Source: an uncultured Brevundimonas sp. (GTDB lineage: Bacteria; Pseudomonadota; Alphaproteobacteria; Caulobacterales; Caulobacteraceae). Taken from it: a stretch of 38,385 bases of DNA. The stretch is taken from contig NZ_CALMFB010000071.1 of assembly GCF_937863155.1 (NCBI RefSeq), positions 1 through 38,385 of the forward strand, written 5' to 3'. Numbering within the stretch: position 1 is the first letter of the stretch; each line of letters opens with the position of its first letter. Shown piece after piece: positions 12,684-21,714 of the stretch. The position numbers were made by a program, and so were the translations under genes. The notes below the pieces were generated by a model that was given only the letters and a program-made list of their open reading frames with translations, did not search any database and was not told the DNA's origin.

Positions 12684-12953
12684 TTGGCGGATAAGCGAGG
12701 ACGGGGAAGGCCCAAGGGCTCCCCCAACAAAGCGACGGCTGCGGTCAAAGAGGCGGCGCAAGCCTACACGGACAAGGCGCTCAAGACGCTGGCCGAGATC
12801 ATGGGCTCCACAGAGCATCCGGCTGCGGCGCGGGTGTCTGCTGCGAACGCCTTGCTCGACCGGGCGCATGGAAAGCCGCCGCAAGCCGTAGAGGTTGACG
12901 CAACCGTTCAGGCCACGGTCAACGAGATCAGGCGCACGGTTGTCCGTCCTTGA
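12684..12953 (+). CDS. Terminase small subunit-like protein
   Basis: An 89-residue protein beginning with a basic RGRGRPKGSPNKATAAVKEA motif and a helical domain LKTLAEIMGSTEHPAAARVS ending in RAHGKPPQA. This pattern is common in short proteins encoded directly before phage large terminases and is taken as the DNA-recognition subunit. TTG at 12684 is the only reasonable start in frame; no clear ribosome site is seen. It overlaps the large-subunit gene by about 14 bases. Confidence 0.65.
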   Translation: MADKRGRGRPKGSPNKATAAVKEAAQAYTDKALKTLAEIMGSTEHPAAARVSAANALLDRAHGKPPQAVEVDATVQATVNEIRRTVVRP

Positions 12954-14244
12954 TATCCCGACCGCCGAGGTCTTCCTCCCGCTTCTGGAGCCAGCCCGAT
13001 ACAAGGGCGTCTGGGGCGGGCGGGGGTCGGGCAAGTCCCACTTCTTCGGCGGCTTGCTGGTTGAAGATCATCTAGCAGAAAAAGGCCTACTATCGGTCTG
13101 CATCCGCGAGGTGCAGAAGAGCCTCGCGCAATCGTCCAAGCGCCTGATTGAAAGCAAGCTGTCGGACTTCGGGCTTGGCGAGGCGGACGGTTTCAAGGTC
13201 TTCCGCGACGTGATCGAGACGCCTGGTGATGGGCTGATCGCCTTTCAGGGCATGCAGGACCACACGGCAGAGAGCATCAAGTCGCTGGAAGGCTTCAAGC
13301 GGGCGTGGATCGAAGAGGCGCAAGGGCTTTCGTCTCGCAGCCTGACGCTGTTGCGGCCAACCATCCGGGCGCCGGGTTCGGAGATCTGGGCGAGTTGGAA
13401 CCCGCGCCACAAGAAGGATGCGGTCGACGCACTGCTGAGAGGTGCGACGCCACCGACCGGCGCTCGGGTGATCAGGGCGAACTGGTCGGACAATCCGTGG
13501 TTCCCCGCGGAGCTGGAGCAGGAGCGCCAAGATGATCTTCGCGACCGGCCCGACAGCTATGATCACATCTGGGAAGGCGACTACGCCAAGGTGACGGACG
13601 GGGCTTACTTCGCCAAGGTTCTGTCGGAGGCGCGGCAACAGGGCCGGATCGGGCGCGTCGCCGCTGATCCTTTGATGACGATCCGCCTGTTTGCGGACAT
13701 CGGCGGGACCGGGGCTAGGGCCGACGCTTTCGCCATGTGGGCCGTCCAGTTCATCGGCCGGGAAATCCGGGTGTTGGACTACTACGAGGCGGTTGGTCAG
13801 CCTCTGGCGGCGCATGTCCAGTGGATGCGGTCGCGAGGCTATACGCCAGACAGGGCGCAAATCTTCCTGCCGCACGACGGCGCGACGAACGACAAGGTTT
13901 ACGACGTCTCATACGAGAGCGCGCTCAGGGATGCGGGCTACTCGGTGACGGTCATTCCCAACCAGGGGAAGGGCGCGGCGATGTTCCGCGTCGAGGCGGT
14001 GCGCCGCATGTTCCCCTCGATCTGGTTCAACGAAGAGACGTGCGCCGCCGGGCTGGAAGCCTTGGGCGCCTATCATGAACGTAAGGACGAGGCGCGGGGC
14101 ATTGGTCTCGGGCCGAACCACGACTGGTCCTCACACGGCTCTGACGCCTTCGGGCTGGTTTGCGTAGCCTACGAAGAGCCGCGTCAAGCCCAACAAGCAC
14201 AACGGCCGCGCGCCTTCACCGGACATGGAGGCTTCCTTGGCTGA
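12940..14244 (+). CDS. Terminase large subunit, ATPase and nuclease
   Basis: A 434-residue packaging motor of the PBSX/Terminase_3 type. Walker A GGRGSGKS lies at residues 26-33, Walker B in FKRAWIEEAQG, and the coupling motif in EIWASWNPRHKKD. The C-terminal nuclease shows Asp in RLFADIGGTGARAD, a second acidic site in LPHDGATND and the final motif DWSSHGSDAFG. It pumps DNA into the prohead and cuts it by the headful. TTG at 12940 is chosen because the fold begins there with AGG upstream; an in-frame TTG at 12895 would add 15 residues of no clear use. Confidence 0.93.
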   Translation: MSVLDIPTAEVFLPLLEPARYKGVWGGRGSGKSHFFGGLLVEDHLAEKGLLSVCIREVQKSLAQSSKRLIESKLSDFGLGEADGFKVFRDVIETPGDGLIAFQGMQDHTAESIKSLEGFKRAWIEEAQGLSSRSLTLLRPTIRAPGSEIWASWNPRHKKDAVDALLRGATPPTGARVIRANWSDNPWFPAELEQERQDDLRDRPDSYDHIWEGDYAKVTDGAYFAKVLSEARQQGRIGRVAADPLMTIRLFADIGGTGARADAFAMWAVQFIGREIRVLDYYEAVGQPLAAHVQWMRSRGYTPDRAQIFLPHDGATNDKVYDVSYESALRDAGYSVTVIPNQGKGAAMFRVEAVRRMFPSIWFNEETCAAGLEALGAYHERKDEARGIGLGPNHDWSSHGSDAFGLVCVAYEEPRQAQQAQRPRAFTGHGGFLG

Positions 14245-16192
14245 CGATATCGACGACGAACGCGATGACGTTGAAGACCCCATCCTGGCCGGCGCATTGC
14301 GTGACTTTGAGCGCGCCATGGACCACGACCGGGATAACCGGGAAGCGTTTTCCGACGATATCGCCTTCGCGCGCCTGGGCGAGCAGTGGGACGAGGGTCT
14401 TAAGGCCAAGCGCACCAAGGAAGGGCGCCCTTGCCTGACCATCAACAAGCTCCCGCCGTTCATTCGGCAGGTCGTCAACGACGCCCGCCAGAACAAGCCG
14501 TCGATCAAGGTGCTGCCGCAGGACAGCGAGGCTGACCCGGATACTGCCGAGATCTACACCGGCCTGATCCGCAATATCGAGGCCAGCTCGGACGCAGACG
14601 TGGCATGGGACACGGCGCTGGATAATGCGGCGTCTGGCGGGTTCGGCTTCTTCCGCATCAACCTCGCCTATGCCCACGACGAGACGTTTGATCAGGACAT
14701 TGTTTTCGAGCGCATCATCGACCCTTTGACGGTCCTGGGCGATCCCGACAGCGAGAGCGCGGACGGGTCGGACTGGAACGTGGCCTTTGTCACGCGGCTC
14801 TATACCCGCAGGCAGTTCAAGGCCGAGTTCCCCGACGCCGAGCCGGTAGATTTCGAAGCCCAGGAATACCCGGACAACTGGAGCGAAGGCGACAGGATAC
14901 AGGTCGCGGAATACTGGGTGCGGGAGTCGGTCGAGCGGCAGATCGTCCTGCTTTCGTCCGGTAAGGTCATCGGCCTAAAGGAGTATGAGGCCAACGCTCA
15001 ATCCTTCCTGGAACAGGGCATCGAGATCGAGGGCCAGCCTCGCACGGTCCTCGGCTACAAGGTCACGCAACACATCGTGACGGGCGTTGAGGTTCTGCGC
15101 TCGACCGAGTGGCCCGGCCAGTTCATCCCCATCGTGCCCGTCTACGGCGAAGAGGTAGTCCACAAGGGCAAGCGGCACTGGCGCTCATTGATCCGCGACG
15201 CCAAGGACGCACAGGTCATGTACAACGCCTGGCGCACGTCCTCGACTGAGCTGGTTGCACTGGCGCCCAAGGTTCCGTTCATCGGCCCGAAGGGGGCGTT
15301 CGATACCGATCAGGCGAAGTGGGACACGGCCAACAGCGTTTCGCACTCGTTCATCGAGTATGATGGGCACGTTCCGCCGCAGCGTCAGCAGCTCGGAGCC
15401 CCGGCAGCAGGCGGCGCGCTGCAAGAGGCCCTGAACGCCTCGGACGACATGAAGTCGATTATCGGCATCTATGACGCCGGGATCGGGGCGCGGAGCAATG
15501 AAACGTCCGGTCGGGCCATCATGGCGCGGCAGCGTGAATCGGACACCTCGACGTTCCACTTCATCGACAACCTGTCGCGGGCCATTCGCCATGCGGGCCG
15601 CATCCTGATCGACCTGATCCCGAAGGTATATTCGGCCGGACGAGTGATCCGCATCCTCGGTGAGGATGGCGTGCCGGATACGGTGCAACTTGGATCGCCC
15701 GAAGAGGTCCAGGCGGCGCGGATGCAGGCCGCCGCCCAGCAGAATGCCGAGATCGCCATGATCTACGACCTGGGGCTGGGGCGATACGACCTGACGGTCA
15801 CGGTCGGCCCGTCGTTCAACACGCGACGGGAAGAAGCCGCAACGCAGATGATGGAGGCGGCGCAGGCCTTCCCCGGTCTGATGGAGGTCGCGGGCGACAT
15901 CATTGCGCGCAACCTGGACTGGCCGGGCGCGGATGAGATCGCTGAGCGACTGACAAATGCGATGCAGGGCCAACAGCAGGGCCAACAGCCTGCGCAGGCG
16001 CAAGAGCCTCAGGTTGACCCCGCCAAGATCGCGCAGGTCTCGCTAGACCGCGAACAGATGATGATCGACGCCCGCCAGCAGGAACAGAAGCTGTCGATCG
16101 ACGCCTTCAACGCCCAGACCAACAGGCTCAAGGCGGCGCACCAGATCCAGCAGCCAACGCGGCTGCCAAGGATGCCGGGTTCACTCGGCTAA
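14225..16192 (+). CDS. P22-type portal protein
   Basis: A 655-residue portal subunit, similar in length to P22 gp1. Characteristic stretches are GRPCLTINKLPPFIRQVVND near residue 70, the core VAWDTALDNAASGGFGFFRI, ERIIDPLTVLGDPDSESADG and GRAIMARQRESDTSTFHFID. The C-terminal 70 residues are Gln-rich and helical, as in the long barrel of P22-like portals. Twelve copies would form the channel through which DNA enters and leaves and where the terminase and tail attach. The start overlaps the terminase end by 20 bases; a TTG at 14237 is an alternative. Confidence 0.92.
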   Translation: MEASLADDIDDERDDVEDPILAGALRDFERAMDHDRDNREAFSDDIAFARLGEQWDEGLKAKRTKEGRPCLTINKLPPFIRQVVNDARQNKPSIKVLPQDSEADPDTAEIYTGLIRNIEASSDADVAWDTALDNAASGGFGFFRINLAYAHDETFDQDIVFERIIDPLTVLGDPDSESADGSDWNVAFVTRLYTRRQFKAEFPDAEPVDFEAQEYPDNWSEGDRIQVAEYWVRESVERQIVLLSSGKVIGLKEYEANAQSFLEQGIEIEGQPRTVLGYKVTQHIVTGVEVLRSTEWPGQFIPIVPVYGEEVVHKGKRHWRSLIRDAKDAQVMYNAWRTSSTELVALAPKVPFIGPKGAFDTDQAKWDTANSVSHSFIEYDGHVPPQRQQLGAPAAGGALQEALNASDDMKSIIGIYDAGIGARSNETSGRAIMARQRESDTSTFHFIDNLSRAIRHAGRILIDLIPKVYSAGRVIRILGEDGVPDTVQLGSPEEVQAARMQAAAQQNAEIAMIYDLGLGRYDLTVTVGPSFNTRREEAATQMMEAAQAFPGLMEVAGDIIARNLDWPGADEIAERLTNAMQGQQQGQQPAQAQEPQVDPAKIAQVSLDREQMMIDARQQEQKLSIDAFNAQTNRLKAAHQIQQPTRLPRMPGSLG

Positions 16193-16222
16193 CCGGGCCT
16201 ACGCCCAAACCCAAGGACAACC

Positions 16223-17140
16223 ATGCTAGACGCGACCAATCCGGGCGACGGCCTGGAAGTCGTTGACGCCTTCGATGGCGGCGACGAGACCCTGAATCCT
16301 GCCCAGGACAATCAGGATATCGAGAACTCGAACGACGACGACCAGCTGTTCGATGACAATGGCGACCCCATTGACGCGGATGGCGAAGGGGATGACCCGG
16401 CCGAAGAGTTCGAAGACGTCATTCGTGGCGACAAGACCTACAAGGTGCCCAAGGCTCTGGCCGCCGAACTGCTGATGCAGGCCGACTACACCCGCAAGAC
16501 GCAGGAGGTGGCCGAGATCAGGAAGGCCGCCGAGACCCGCCAAGCCCAGGTCGAGAAGACCGAACGGCTACAGGCCGAGTTTGCTCAGGACATCGCCGCT
16601 CTCGGCGCCCTGAACGCCCGTCTGAAGCCCTATGAACAAGTGCAGGACTGGCCGACGTACCTCCGAACCGGAGGCGCAGAGGCACAGGCGCACTATGCCG
16701 AGTACCAGGCTCTGAACGGGGAGCGCAATGCGTTCGCCCAGACGCTTGGTCAGAAGGTTCAGCAGCGCCAGGCCGATGAGCAGCGGGAAGCCGCCAAGCT
16801 CATCGAGGACGGCCGCGTTGAGCTGGCGAAGCACATCAAGGGCTATGGCCCCGAGACGCTGAGCAAACTGGAGACATTTGCGGCCCCGTTTGGGTTCAGT
16901 CCGGAGGAAATCCGGGAAGCTGAAGCCGACCCGAGGTCGATCCGCATCCTCCACCTCGCGCAGATCGGCCACGACGCCCTGCAAGCCCGCAAGAAAACCC
17001 AACAACTCGCTCAAGCCCAGAAGACGCAGCCCGTACAGACCCTGAGGGGCGCGGGCGGCCGCATCCAGAGCCGACCGGACACCGATGATTTCGCGGCGTT
17101 CGAAAAGCTCGTGGACGCGAAGGCGCGAGCAAAGCGATAA
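16223..17140 (+). CDS. Scaffolding protein
   Basis: A 305-residue protein between portal and coat genes, the scaffold position in P22. The N-terminal 70 residues are very acidic (NSNDDDQLFDDNGDPIDADG), followed by a strand motif RGDKTYKVPKALAAELL, a long coiled coil (about 90-215) and a basic end VDAKARAKR. The basic C-terminus fits the coat-binding helix of P22 scaffold. It would direct prohead assembly and then leave the shell. Assignment rests on position, charge pattern and length equal to the family. Confidence 0.85.
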   Translation: MLDATNPGDGLEVVDAFDGGDETLNPAQDNQDIENSNDDDQLFDDNGDPIDADGEGDDPAEEFEDVIRGDKTYKVPKALAAELLMQADYTRKTQEVAEIRKAAETRQAQVEKTERLQAEFAQDIAALGALNARLKPYEQVQDWPTYLRTGGAEAQAHYAEYQALNGERNAFAQTLGQKVQQRQADEQREAAKLIEDGRVELAKHIKGYGPETLSKLETFAAPFGFSPEEIREAEADPRSIRILHLAQIGHDALQARKKTQQLAQAQKTQPVQTLRGAGGRIQSRPDTDDFAAFEKLVDAKARAKR

Positions 17141-17152
17141 GGATCGCAGCCA

Positions 17153-18400
17153 ATGCCTAATGCCTACAATCAGGCGAAAATCTACGCCAATGCAGCCCTC
17201 AAGCTGCTGAAGAACAACCTCGTGACTGCCCGCATGGTCAGTTCCGAGACCATCGACAAGGCTATCGTCTCTGAACGGGGCGGGTCGGCAAACGGCGGCA
17301 CCGTCTACGTCAAGCGCCCGCCCGAGTTCATCGTGCGTCAGGGCCGTGTAGCTCAGGTGCAGGATGCCCTGGCCGGCGAAGTGCCGGTCAGCATCAACAA
17401 GCAGCGCGGCGTCGACCTGGAGTTCACCTCTCTGGAGGCCACGCTGTCGGTTGACGAGTTCATGAAGGACGAGTCCGCCAACAGCGCCATGGCGCAACTG
17501 GCCCAAACCATCGACCAGGACGTGAACGAGGTCGTGCTGGAGTTCCCCGGCTGGGTCGGCACCCCCGGCCAACTGATCGACAGCGGCCCTGACTTCTTCA
17601 AGATGCCTGAGCGTCTGGACGAACTGGCGGTGCCGCAGAACGACCGCATCAGCCTTCTGTCGCCTGCCGACAAGTGGGCCTTTGCAGGTGGCCTGACCAA
17701 CAACGCGGCCCAAGCGCAGAACCTGGCGCGCACCGCTCTGGAAAGCGGCCGCATCCCCAACATCGGCAACATCGACACGTTCATGACCCAGAATGTGCCG
17801 ACACTGGTGACGGGTACGCGCGGCGCCACCGCTGCCGTCGCAGGGGCGAACCAGAACGTCCAGTTCGTCACTGTCCGCAATGACTACAAGCAGACGCTGG
17901 CGGTCTCCGGCCTGGGCGCCAATGCCACCGTCAAGCGGGGCGAGGTCTTCACCATCGCCAACGTCTATGCGGTCAACCCGCGCTCCAAGGCGCCGCTGCC
18001 CTTCCTGGCGCAGTTCACGGTGCTGGAAGACGTGACGGCGAACGGCTCCGGCGCCGCCACCCTGACCATCGCCAACCCCATCATCGTGGATGGCGCATAT
18101 CAGACCGTCTCTGTGGTTCCCGCCAACTCGGCGGTCATCACCTGGATGGGTGCGGCGACGACGGCCTTCCGTCAGAACACCTCGTTCCACAAGTCGGCAA
18201 TCAAGCTGGTCTCGGCCCGCCTGATCAAACCGGCGTCGGGCATCACTGCGTTCTCGCGTGACCCGGAGACGGGCCTGACGATCCGCTACTGGCAGACCTC
18301 GGACGGCACCAACGACACGCACCTGCACCGTTGGGACGTGATCTATGGCGTCGTCAACACGGACCGCCGCCTGGGCGTTCGTGGCTCGGGCACGGCCTGA
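17153..18400 (+). CDS. P22-type major coat protein
   Basis: A 415-residue HK97-fold coat protein of the P22 gp5 type. Recognisable parts are the N-terminal ALKLLKNNLVTARMVSSETI, the segment FTSLEATLSVDEFMKDESAN, and a middle insertion with the Ig-like portion around TVKRGEVFTIANVYAVNP (residues 260-340). Length is close to gp5 (430). It forms the icosahedral shell. The gene follows the scaffold by 12 bases with GGATCG upstream and is followed by a hairpin before the next small gene. Confidence 0.93.
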   Translation: MPNAYNQAKIYANAALKLLKNNLVTARMVSSETIDKAIVSERGGSANGGTVYVKRPPEFIVRQGRVAQVQDALAGEVPVSINKQRGVDLEFTSLEATLSVDEFMKDESANSAMAQLAQTIDQDVNEVVLEFPGWVGTPGQLIDSGPDFFKMPERLDELAVPQNDRISLLSPADKWAFAGGLTNNAAQAQNLARTALESGRIPNIGNIDTFMTQNVPTLVTGTRGATAAVAGANQNVQFVTVRNDYKQTLAVSGLGANATVKRGEVFTIANVYAVNPRSKAPLPFLAQFTVLEDVTANGSGAATLTIANPIIVDGAYQTVSVVPANSAVITWMGAATTAFRQNTSFHKSAIKLVSARLIKPASGITAFSRDPETGLTIRYWQTSDGTNDTHLHRWDVIYGVVNTDRRLGVRGSGTA

Positions 18401-18407
18401 GCCGAAG

Positions 18408-18431
18408 GGGGCGGGGAATGATCCTCGCCCC
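18408..18431 (+). terminator. Hairpin after the coat gene, possible attenuator
   Basis: GGGGCGGGGA (18408-18417) pairs with TCCTCGCCCC (18422-18431) with one G-T wobble and a 4-base loop, followed by TCTCTTCTTCT. Terminator-like, but the pyrimidine tract is imperfect, so partial termination or mRNA end protection is more likely. Confidence 0.6.
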
Positions 18432-18456
18432 TCTCTTCTTCTGAAGGACAAAGAAC

Positions 18457-18636
18457 ATGGCTGTGAAGCAAGTTTCCAACGGCAATTCGGACGGCACTCA
18501 GGTCGGCCAGAGCCGCAATGACAAGGTGGGTTTCTACGGCGTGGCGCCCGTGGCCCAGCCTGTTGTCGCGACCGGCGCGGACGTGGCGGCCGTCATCGCC
18601 GCCCTGACCGCACTCGGTCTCTTCCGCAACACCTAA
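18457..18636 (+). CDS. Small virion protein, head fibre or decoration-like
   Basis: A 59-residue protein with GAAGGAC as ribosome site upstream of ATG 18457. It reads MAVKQVSNGNSDGTQVGQSR, then NDKVGFYGVAPVAQ and ends AVIAALTALGLFRNT. The GFYG-X-PVAQ segment plus a terminal Ala/Leu helix is a pattern seen in short proteins near phage coat genes and at the ends of head fibres, where the helix forms a trimer. It is bracketed by two hairpins, suggesting an expression level set apart from its neighbours. Exact role unproven. Confidence 0.65.
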   Translation: MAVKQVSNGNSDGTQVGQSRNDKVGFYGVAPVAQPVVATGADVAAVIAALTALGLFRNT

Positions 18637-18642
18637 ATCGTC

Positions 18643-18673
18643 GGGGAGAGCTTCGGCTCTCCCCTTTCTTCTC
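18643..18673 (+). terminator. UUCG-capped intrinsic terminator in the late operon
   Basis: GGGGAGAGC-TTCG-GCTCTCCCC (18643-18664) is a perfect 9-bp stem with a very stable TTCG tetraloop, followed by TTTCTTCTC. It lies between the 59-residue gene and the tail adaptor gene, well inside the late operon. It may reduce tail gene expression relative to coat, or require antitermination to be passed. Confidence 0.85.
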
Positions 18674-18684
18674 AGGGAGGGCTC

Positions 18685-19296
18685 ATGACCTACGACGAAC
18701 TGCTGGCGGCCATGCGCTCCCTCTCAAACCGCATTGATCTGGATTCCGACCTGCCGTTGTTCATTTCAATGGCCGAGGACGAGATGAAGGCGCTGCGGGT
18801 GCGTCAGATGGTCAAGCGCGCCACGGCGACGATCGACAAGGCGTTCTCGGAGATGCCGATCGATTTCGCAGCCGAGCGCGTCATGCTTATCGGGGACGAT
18901 GAGGTGGACTTCATCACCATCGAGGCCATGGACGACAGGGACGATGGGACGAAGGGCCAGCCGCGTTTCTACACGGTGGACGCCGGGCAGTTCCGCTTCT
19001 ACCCGATCCCAGATCAGGCCTATGTGTTTGAGGCCACCTATTACGCCTTGATCCCACCTCTGACGGAGGCGGCGACCAACTGGCTGGCGAAGGGCTTCCC
19101 CAACATCTACCGCTTCGGCGTCATGTGGGCCGTGAGCCTGAAGACCCGCGATGCTGAGGCGACCGCCATCTACAAGGCTCAGATGGACCGAGCGATGGCG
19201 GAGCTTGCTGACCGCTACAGGGACAAGATCGGGCGCCCGCTGCGGGCCGACTTCTCGTTTCTTCAGACGACACGCCGCCACGGAGTGCGCCTGTGA
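18685..19296 (+). CDS. P22 gp4-like head-tail adaptor
   Basis: A 203-residue protein in the position of P22 gp4, right after the head genes. It starts MTYDELLAAMRSLSNRIDLD and has the helical bundle LPLFISMAEDEMKALRVRQM, then the beta part GQPRFYTVDAGQFRFYPIPD, and YRFGVMWAVSLKTRDAEATA near the C-terminus. This resembles the adaptor family (gp4/SU10 type) that binds beneath the portal and closes the filled head. GGGAGG lies before the start. It overlaps the next gene by 4 bases. Confidence 0.8.
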   Translation: MTYDELLAAMRSLSNRIDLDSDLPLFISMAEDEMKALRVRQMVKRATATIDKAFSEMPIDFAAERVMLIGDDEVDFITIEAMDDRDDGTKGQPRFYTVDAGQFRFYPIPDQAYVFEATYYALIPPLTEAATNWLAKGFPNIYRFGVMWAVSLKTRDAEATAIYKAQMDRAMAELADRYRDKIGRPLRADFSFLQTTRRHGVRL

Positions 19297-19697
19297 CCGT
19301 GCAGATTTCGGCCGCCCTGGCCGACGCCATGCTGAACGCTATTCCCGCATCCATGGGACTGAGTTGTCGCTTCCAGGTGTGGACGAGCGCGCCGGTTGAT
19401 CCGGTGCTTGAGCCTGCGGGCGTCCTGCTGGTCGACATGGCGCTGCCGGTCTCGTGGCTGAGCACGGCTTCCGAAGGCGTTGCCGCCAAGGTCGGCACAT
19501 GGGCGGGCGTGGCGATCACGGACGGCGTGGCGGCCTCCTACCGATTCACCACGGCGGGCGGCGACGGGTTCTCGACTGGAACGCTAGGCGTGGCAGGTCA
19601 GGGAGCAGACGCCGAGATCGACACGACCACCATCGTCATGGGCCAGACCCTCGCCGTGACGGCCTTCGACTTCAAGTTCCCCGGCTTCGGAGCCTGA
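19293..19697 (+). CDS. Hypothetical virion protein, tail or fibre associated
   Basis: A 134-residue beta-rich protein ([20 protein letters not shown], then [20 protein letters not shown], then [17 protein letters not shown]). Small proteins of this kind precede fibre genes in many GC-rich phages and probably form part of the distal tail. The function is inferred from position alone. It overlaps the adaptor gene by 4 bases. Confidence 0.6.
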   Translation: MTVQISAALADAMLNAIPASMGLSCRFQVWTSAPVDPVLEPAGVLLVDMALPVSWLSTASEGVAAKVGTWAGVAITDGVAASYRFTTAGGDGFSTGTLGVAGQGADAEIDTTTIVMGQTLAVTAFDFKFPGFGA

Positions 19698-19699
19698 TC

Positions 19700-20422
19700 A
19701 TGGCGCTGGCTGATCTGGTGGCGGTCTCGACGGCGACGGTCGGAAACGGGACGATCGCCTTGGGTGCGGCCCTGCCGGGATTCCGGTCGTTCGGGGCGTC
19801 TGGGCTGGCGGACGGGGCTACGGTCTCATACGCAATTGAAGACGGCGTTGAGCGTGAGACGGGACAAGGCGTCTACAACGCCACGAGCGGGACATTGACG
19901 CGCGGGCTTGAGGCCTCTTCGACTGGCGCCCTTCTGGTGCTGTCGGGATCGGCCAAGGTGTTCGTGACGGCTTTGGCGAAAGACTTCCGAAACAAGGCTG
20001 ACCTTGTGAGCGGGAAGGTGCCGGTTGAGCAGATCCAGACTGCTAGCGTGGCGCAGTTCAGGGCGGGGACGGGTAGTGGCTACATCTCGCCAGCCACGGC
20101 GGCCTCGGCGGTTGGTTTCGTGTCGATTGCGCGGTCCTCGGCGGCGGGGGGGCTGGATTTCAGCACCTTCGCCAATGCCTCAATCATGTTGGACGCAAAT
20201 CTGACTGTTGGGGGATGGATTGTTGGCTATCCGGGGCAAGCTGGGATCATCCGGTTCAAGCAGGATGGCACGGGCGGCCGAACTGTGGCCTTCGCCTCAG
20301 GCTACATCGTCCCGGCCAACTTCACGCTTCAGACAACGGCGAACGGCGTCACGGACGTTCCCTATCTCTGCGAGGCTGACAACAAGATCAGGCTCTACAT
20401 GCCGTCGAAGTGGGTCGCCTGA
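19700..20422 (+). CDS. Tail fibre-like structural protein
   Basis: A 240-residue protein starting at ATG 19700. Its N-terminal half has the phage pattern [20 protein letters not shown], then [15 protein letters not shown], common to fibre or tail-tip proteins. The C-terminal part is beta-rich ([20 protein letters not shown], ending [11 protein letters not shown]), perhaps a small host-contact or trimer domain. It is followed with a 3-base overlap by another short gene. Role as fibre is inferred. Confidence 0.6.
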   Translation: MALADLVAVSTATVGNGTIALGAALPGFRSFGASGLADGATVSYAIEDGVERETGQGVYNATSGTLTRGLEASSTGALLVLSGSAKVFVTALAKDFRNKADLVSGKVPVEQIQTASVAQFRAGTGSGYISPATAASAVGFVSIARSSAAGGLDFSTFANASIMLDANLTVGGWIVGYPGQAGIIRFKQDGTGGRTVAFASGYIVPANFTLQTTANGVTDVPYLCEADNKIRLYMPSKWVA

Positions 20423-20916
20423 TGTTCTTTGCGCCCAATCCGGGGGTGTTGGCAGCAGGTAACGGGGGGAAGACGACCGCTGATTGGAACGCCCATATCA
20501 CGACGCTAGCGACCAGCGGGACTAGGGCGTGGACCAACAATGTCGCTTTGGCGGCCGGGGCCTATCGCACGACGGCAGAGGCCTTGCCGGGATTTGCGAA
20601 CATGTATGGTTCGGTATGGAGCGACCATGCTTATCCCAACATCCCGCCGTCTCGCTTGACGCAGCACGGCCTGCCCTCGAAAGCCATTTGGGATGCGCAG
20701 GCCGCGGCAGGATATCAGATCTTCTTCCGCCTGGTCAGTTTTGGGGATCAGTCCTCCTTCAACGCCCTGAGCCGTAACGGATACACCTCCCTCTCGCTGC
20801 TCCCGGATTCTGCGGAGCCCGCAATCAAATGTACCGAGCTGATCCGATGGGATGGCGAAAAGGCGTGGAAGTCCAACCCGTCCATCGCTTCAGCTGAAAC
20901 AGAATACACATGGTGA
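20422..20916 (+). CDS. Hypothetical tail-region protein
   Basis: A 164-residue protein, ATG at 20422 overlapping the preceding stop. It contains GNGGKTTADWNAHITTLATS, PNIPPSRLTQHGLPSKAIWD and SFNALSRNGYTSLSLLPDSA. I do not recognise it. Location between fibre-like and DUF4376-like genes makes it a likely host-range or tail-tip component, an area that usually changes rapidly. Confidence 0.55.
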   Translation: MFFAPNPGVLAAGNGGKTTADWNAHITTLATSGTRAWTNNVALAAGAYRTTAEALPGFANMYGSVWSDHAYPNIPPSRLTQHGLPSKAIWDAQAAAGYQIFFRLVSFGDQSSFNALSRNGYTSLSLLPDSAEPAIKCTELIRWDGEKAWKSNPSIASAETEYTW

Positions 20917-20920
20917 GCGC

Positions 20921-21421
20921 ATGACCTGGACCCTTAACGGCCAGCCCGTCCCGCGCGACCCGTCTTCCGGCTGGTTGCTGGTCGATGGGGTGCAATATCC
21001 CCTTGATTGGCCCGGATCAGATTTTGAGGCGCTGGGCCTGTCGTGGGTCGAACCTCCCGCGCCCGAAAAGCCCAAGCCTACGGTCGCACAATGCCTCAAG
21101 TCGCTAGCGGACCGCCGATGGCGAAAGACGCAGACCTTCACCTTTGACGGTGTGGAGACGCAGGCCGATCCTGCTATCGCCGTGGTGAATGCAACACTGG
21201 CCCTGCGCCAGCGGCGCGGCGTCCCGGCTGAAGCGGAACAGGTCTGGAAACTGACCAATGCCGACTTCCGTATGTGGAACGAAGCCCAGATCGAGGCCTT
21301 CGGCTTCGCGATCGCGGACCACATTCAAGCCTGCTTCAACCGCGAGGCTGAGCTGTCGGTTCTGATCGTGGCGGCAGAGGATCCGTCCAGCGTGGACACG
21401 TCCACCGGCTGGCCTGTCTAA
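20921..21421 (+). CDS. DUF4376-like tail fibre accessory protein
   Basis: A 166-residue protein. The C-terminal 100 residues resemble the DUF4376 family found next to phage tail fibres: ADRRWRKTQTFTFDGVETQA, then VNATLALRQRRGVPAEAEQV, then MWNEAQIEAFGFAIADHIQA with CFNREAEL. The N-terminus holds SGWLLVDGVQYPLDWPG. Proteins of this type are thought to assist fibre folding or attachment. The match is from memory of the family pattern. Confidence 0.65.
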   Translation: MTWTLNGQPVPRDPSSGWLLVDGVQYPLDWPGSDFEALGLSWVEPPAPEKPKPTVAQCLKSLADRRWRKTQTFTFDGVETQADPAIAVVNATLALRQRRGVPAEAEQVWKLTNADFRMWNEAQIEAFGFAIADHIQACFNREAELSVLIVAAEDPSSVDTSTGWPV

Positions 21422-21423
21422 CC

Positions 21424-21714
21424 ATGCTCGGCCTTTCGCCCCTCGGGGCGCGACCGCTTGGGGCGCCTGTCGGGCGGTTCATCAGCGGCATCATCGCCCG
21501 CGCCTCACTGCCGAGCCTGGCGAGCGCAGGAACGCTGCAACGAACGGTGCTTCTTGCGGGCGCATCCCCATTGCCCGGCCTCTCAGTGAGCGCCCGCGTC
21601 ACCCATCCCTACGCCTGGGATCCGGTCCCGCCTGAGGGCGAAATCTGGATCGAGGTACCCGGTTCCGGGGGCGTTTGGACGCCGGTCAAACCATCAGCGA
21701 CGGTGTGGTCATGA
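21424..21714 (+). CDS. Hypothetical tail-region protein
   Basis: A 96-residue protein that starts 2 bases after the DUF4376-like gene and overlaps the next by 4 bases. Gly/Pro/Leu-rich N-terminus (LSPLGARPLGAPVGRFISG), then beta-like EGEIWIEVPGSGGVWTPVKP. No family recognised; probably a small tail component. Confidence 0.55.
   Translation: MLGLSPLGARPLGAPVGRFISGIIARASLPSLASAGTLQRTVLLAGASPLPGLSVSARVTHPYAWDPVPPEGEIWIEVPGSGGVWTPVKPSATVWS

Noticed and set aside
12293-12694. 133-residue plus-strand open frame between the NusG-like and terminase genes
   Set aside because: It reads straight through the tRNA-Gly gene and its composition (Pro, Arg, Ser, Gln-rich) does not look like a natural protein.
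16568-18451. 627-residue minus-strand open frame opposite scaffold and coat genes
   Set aside because: It mirrors the codons of the clear P22-type coat and scaffold genes; its Arg/Gly/Val-rich composition is typical of a shadow frame in GC-rich DNA.
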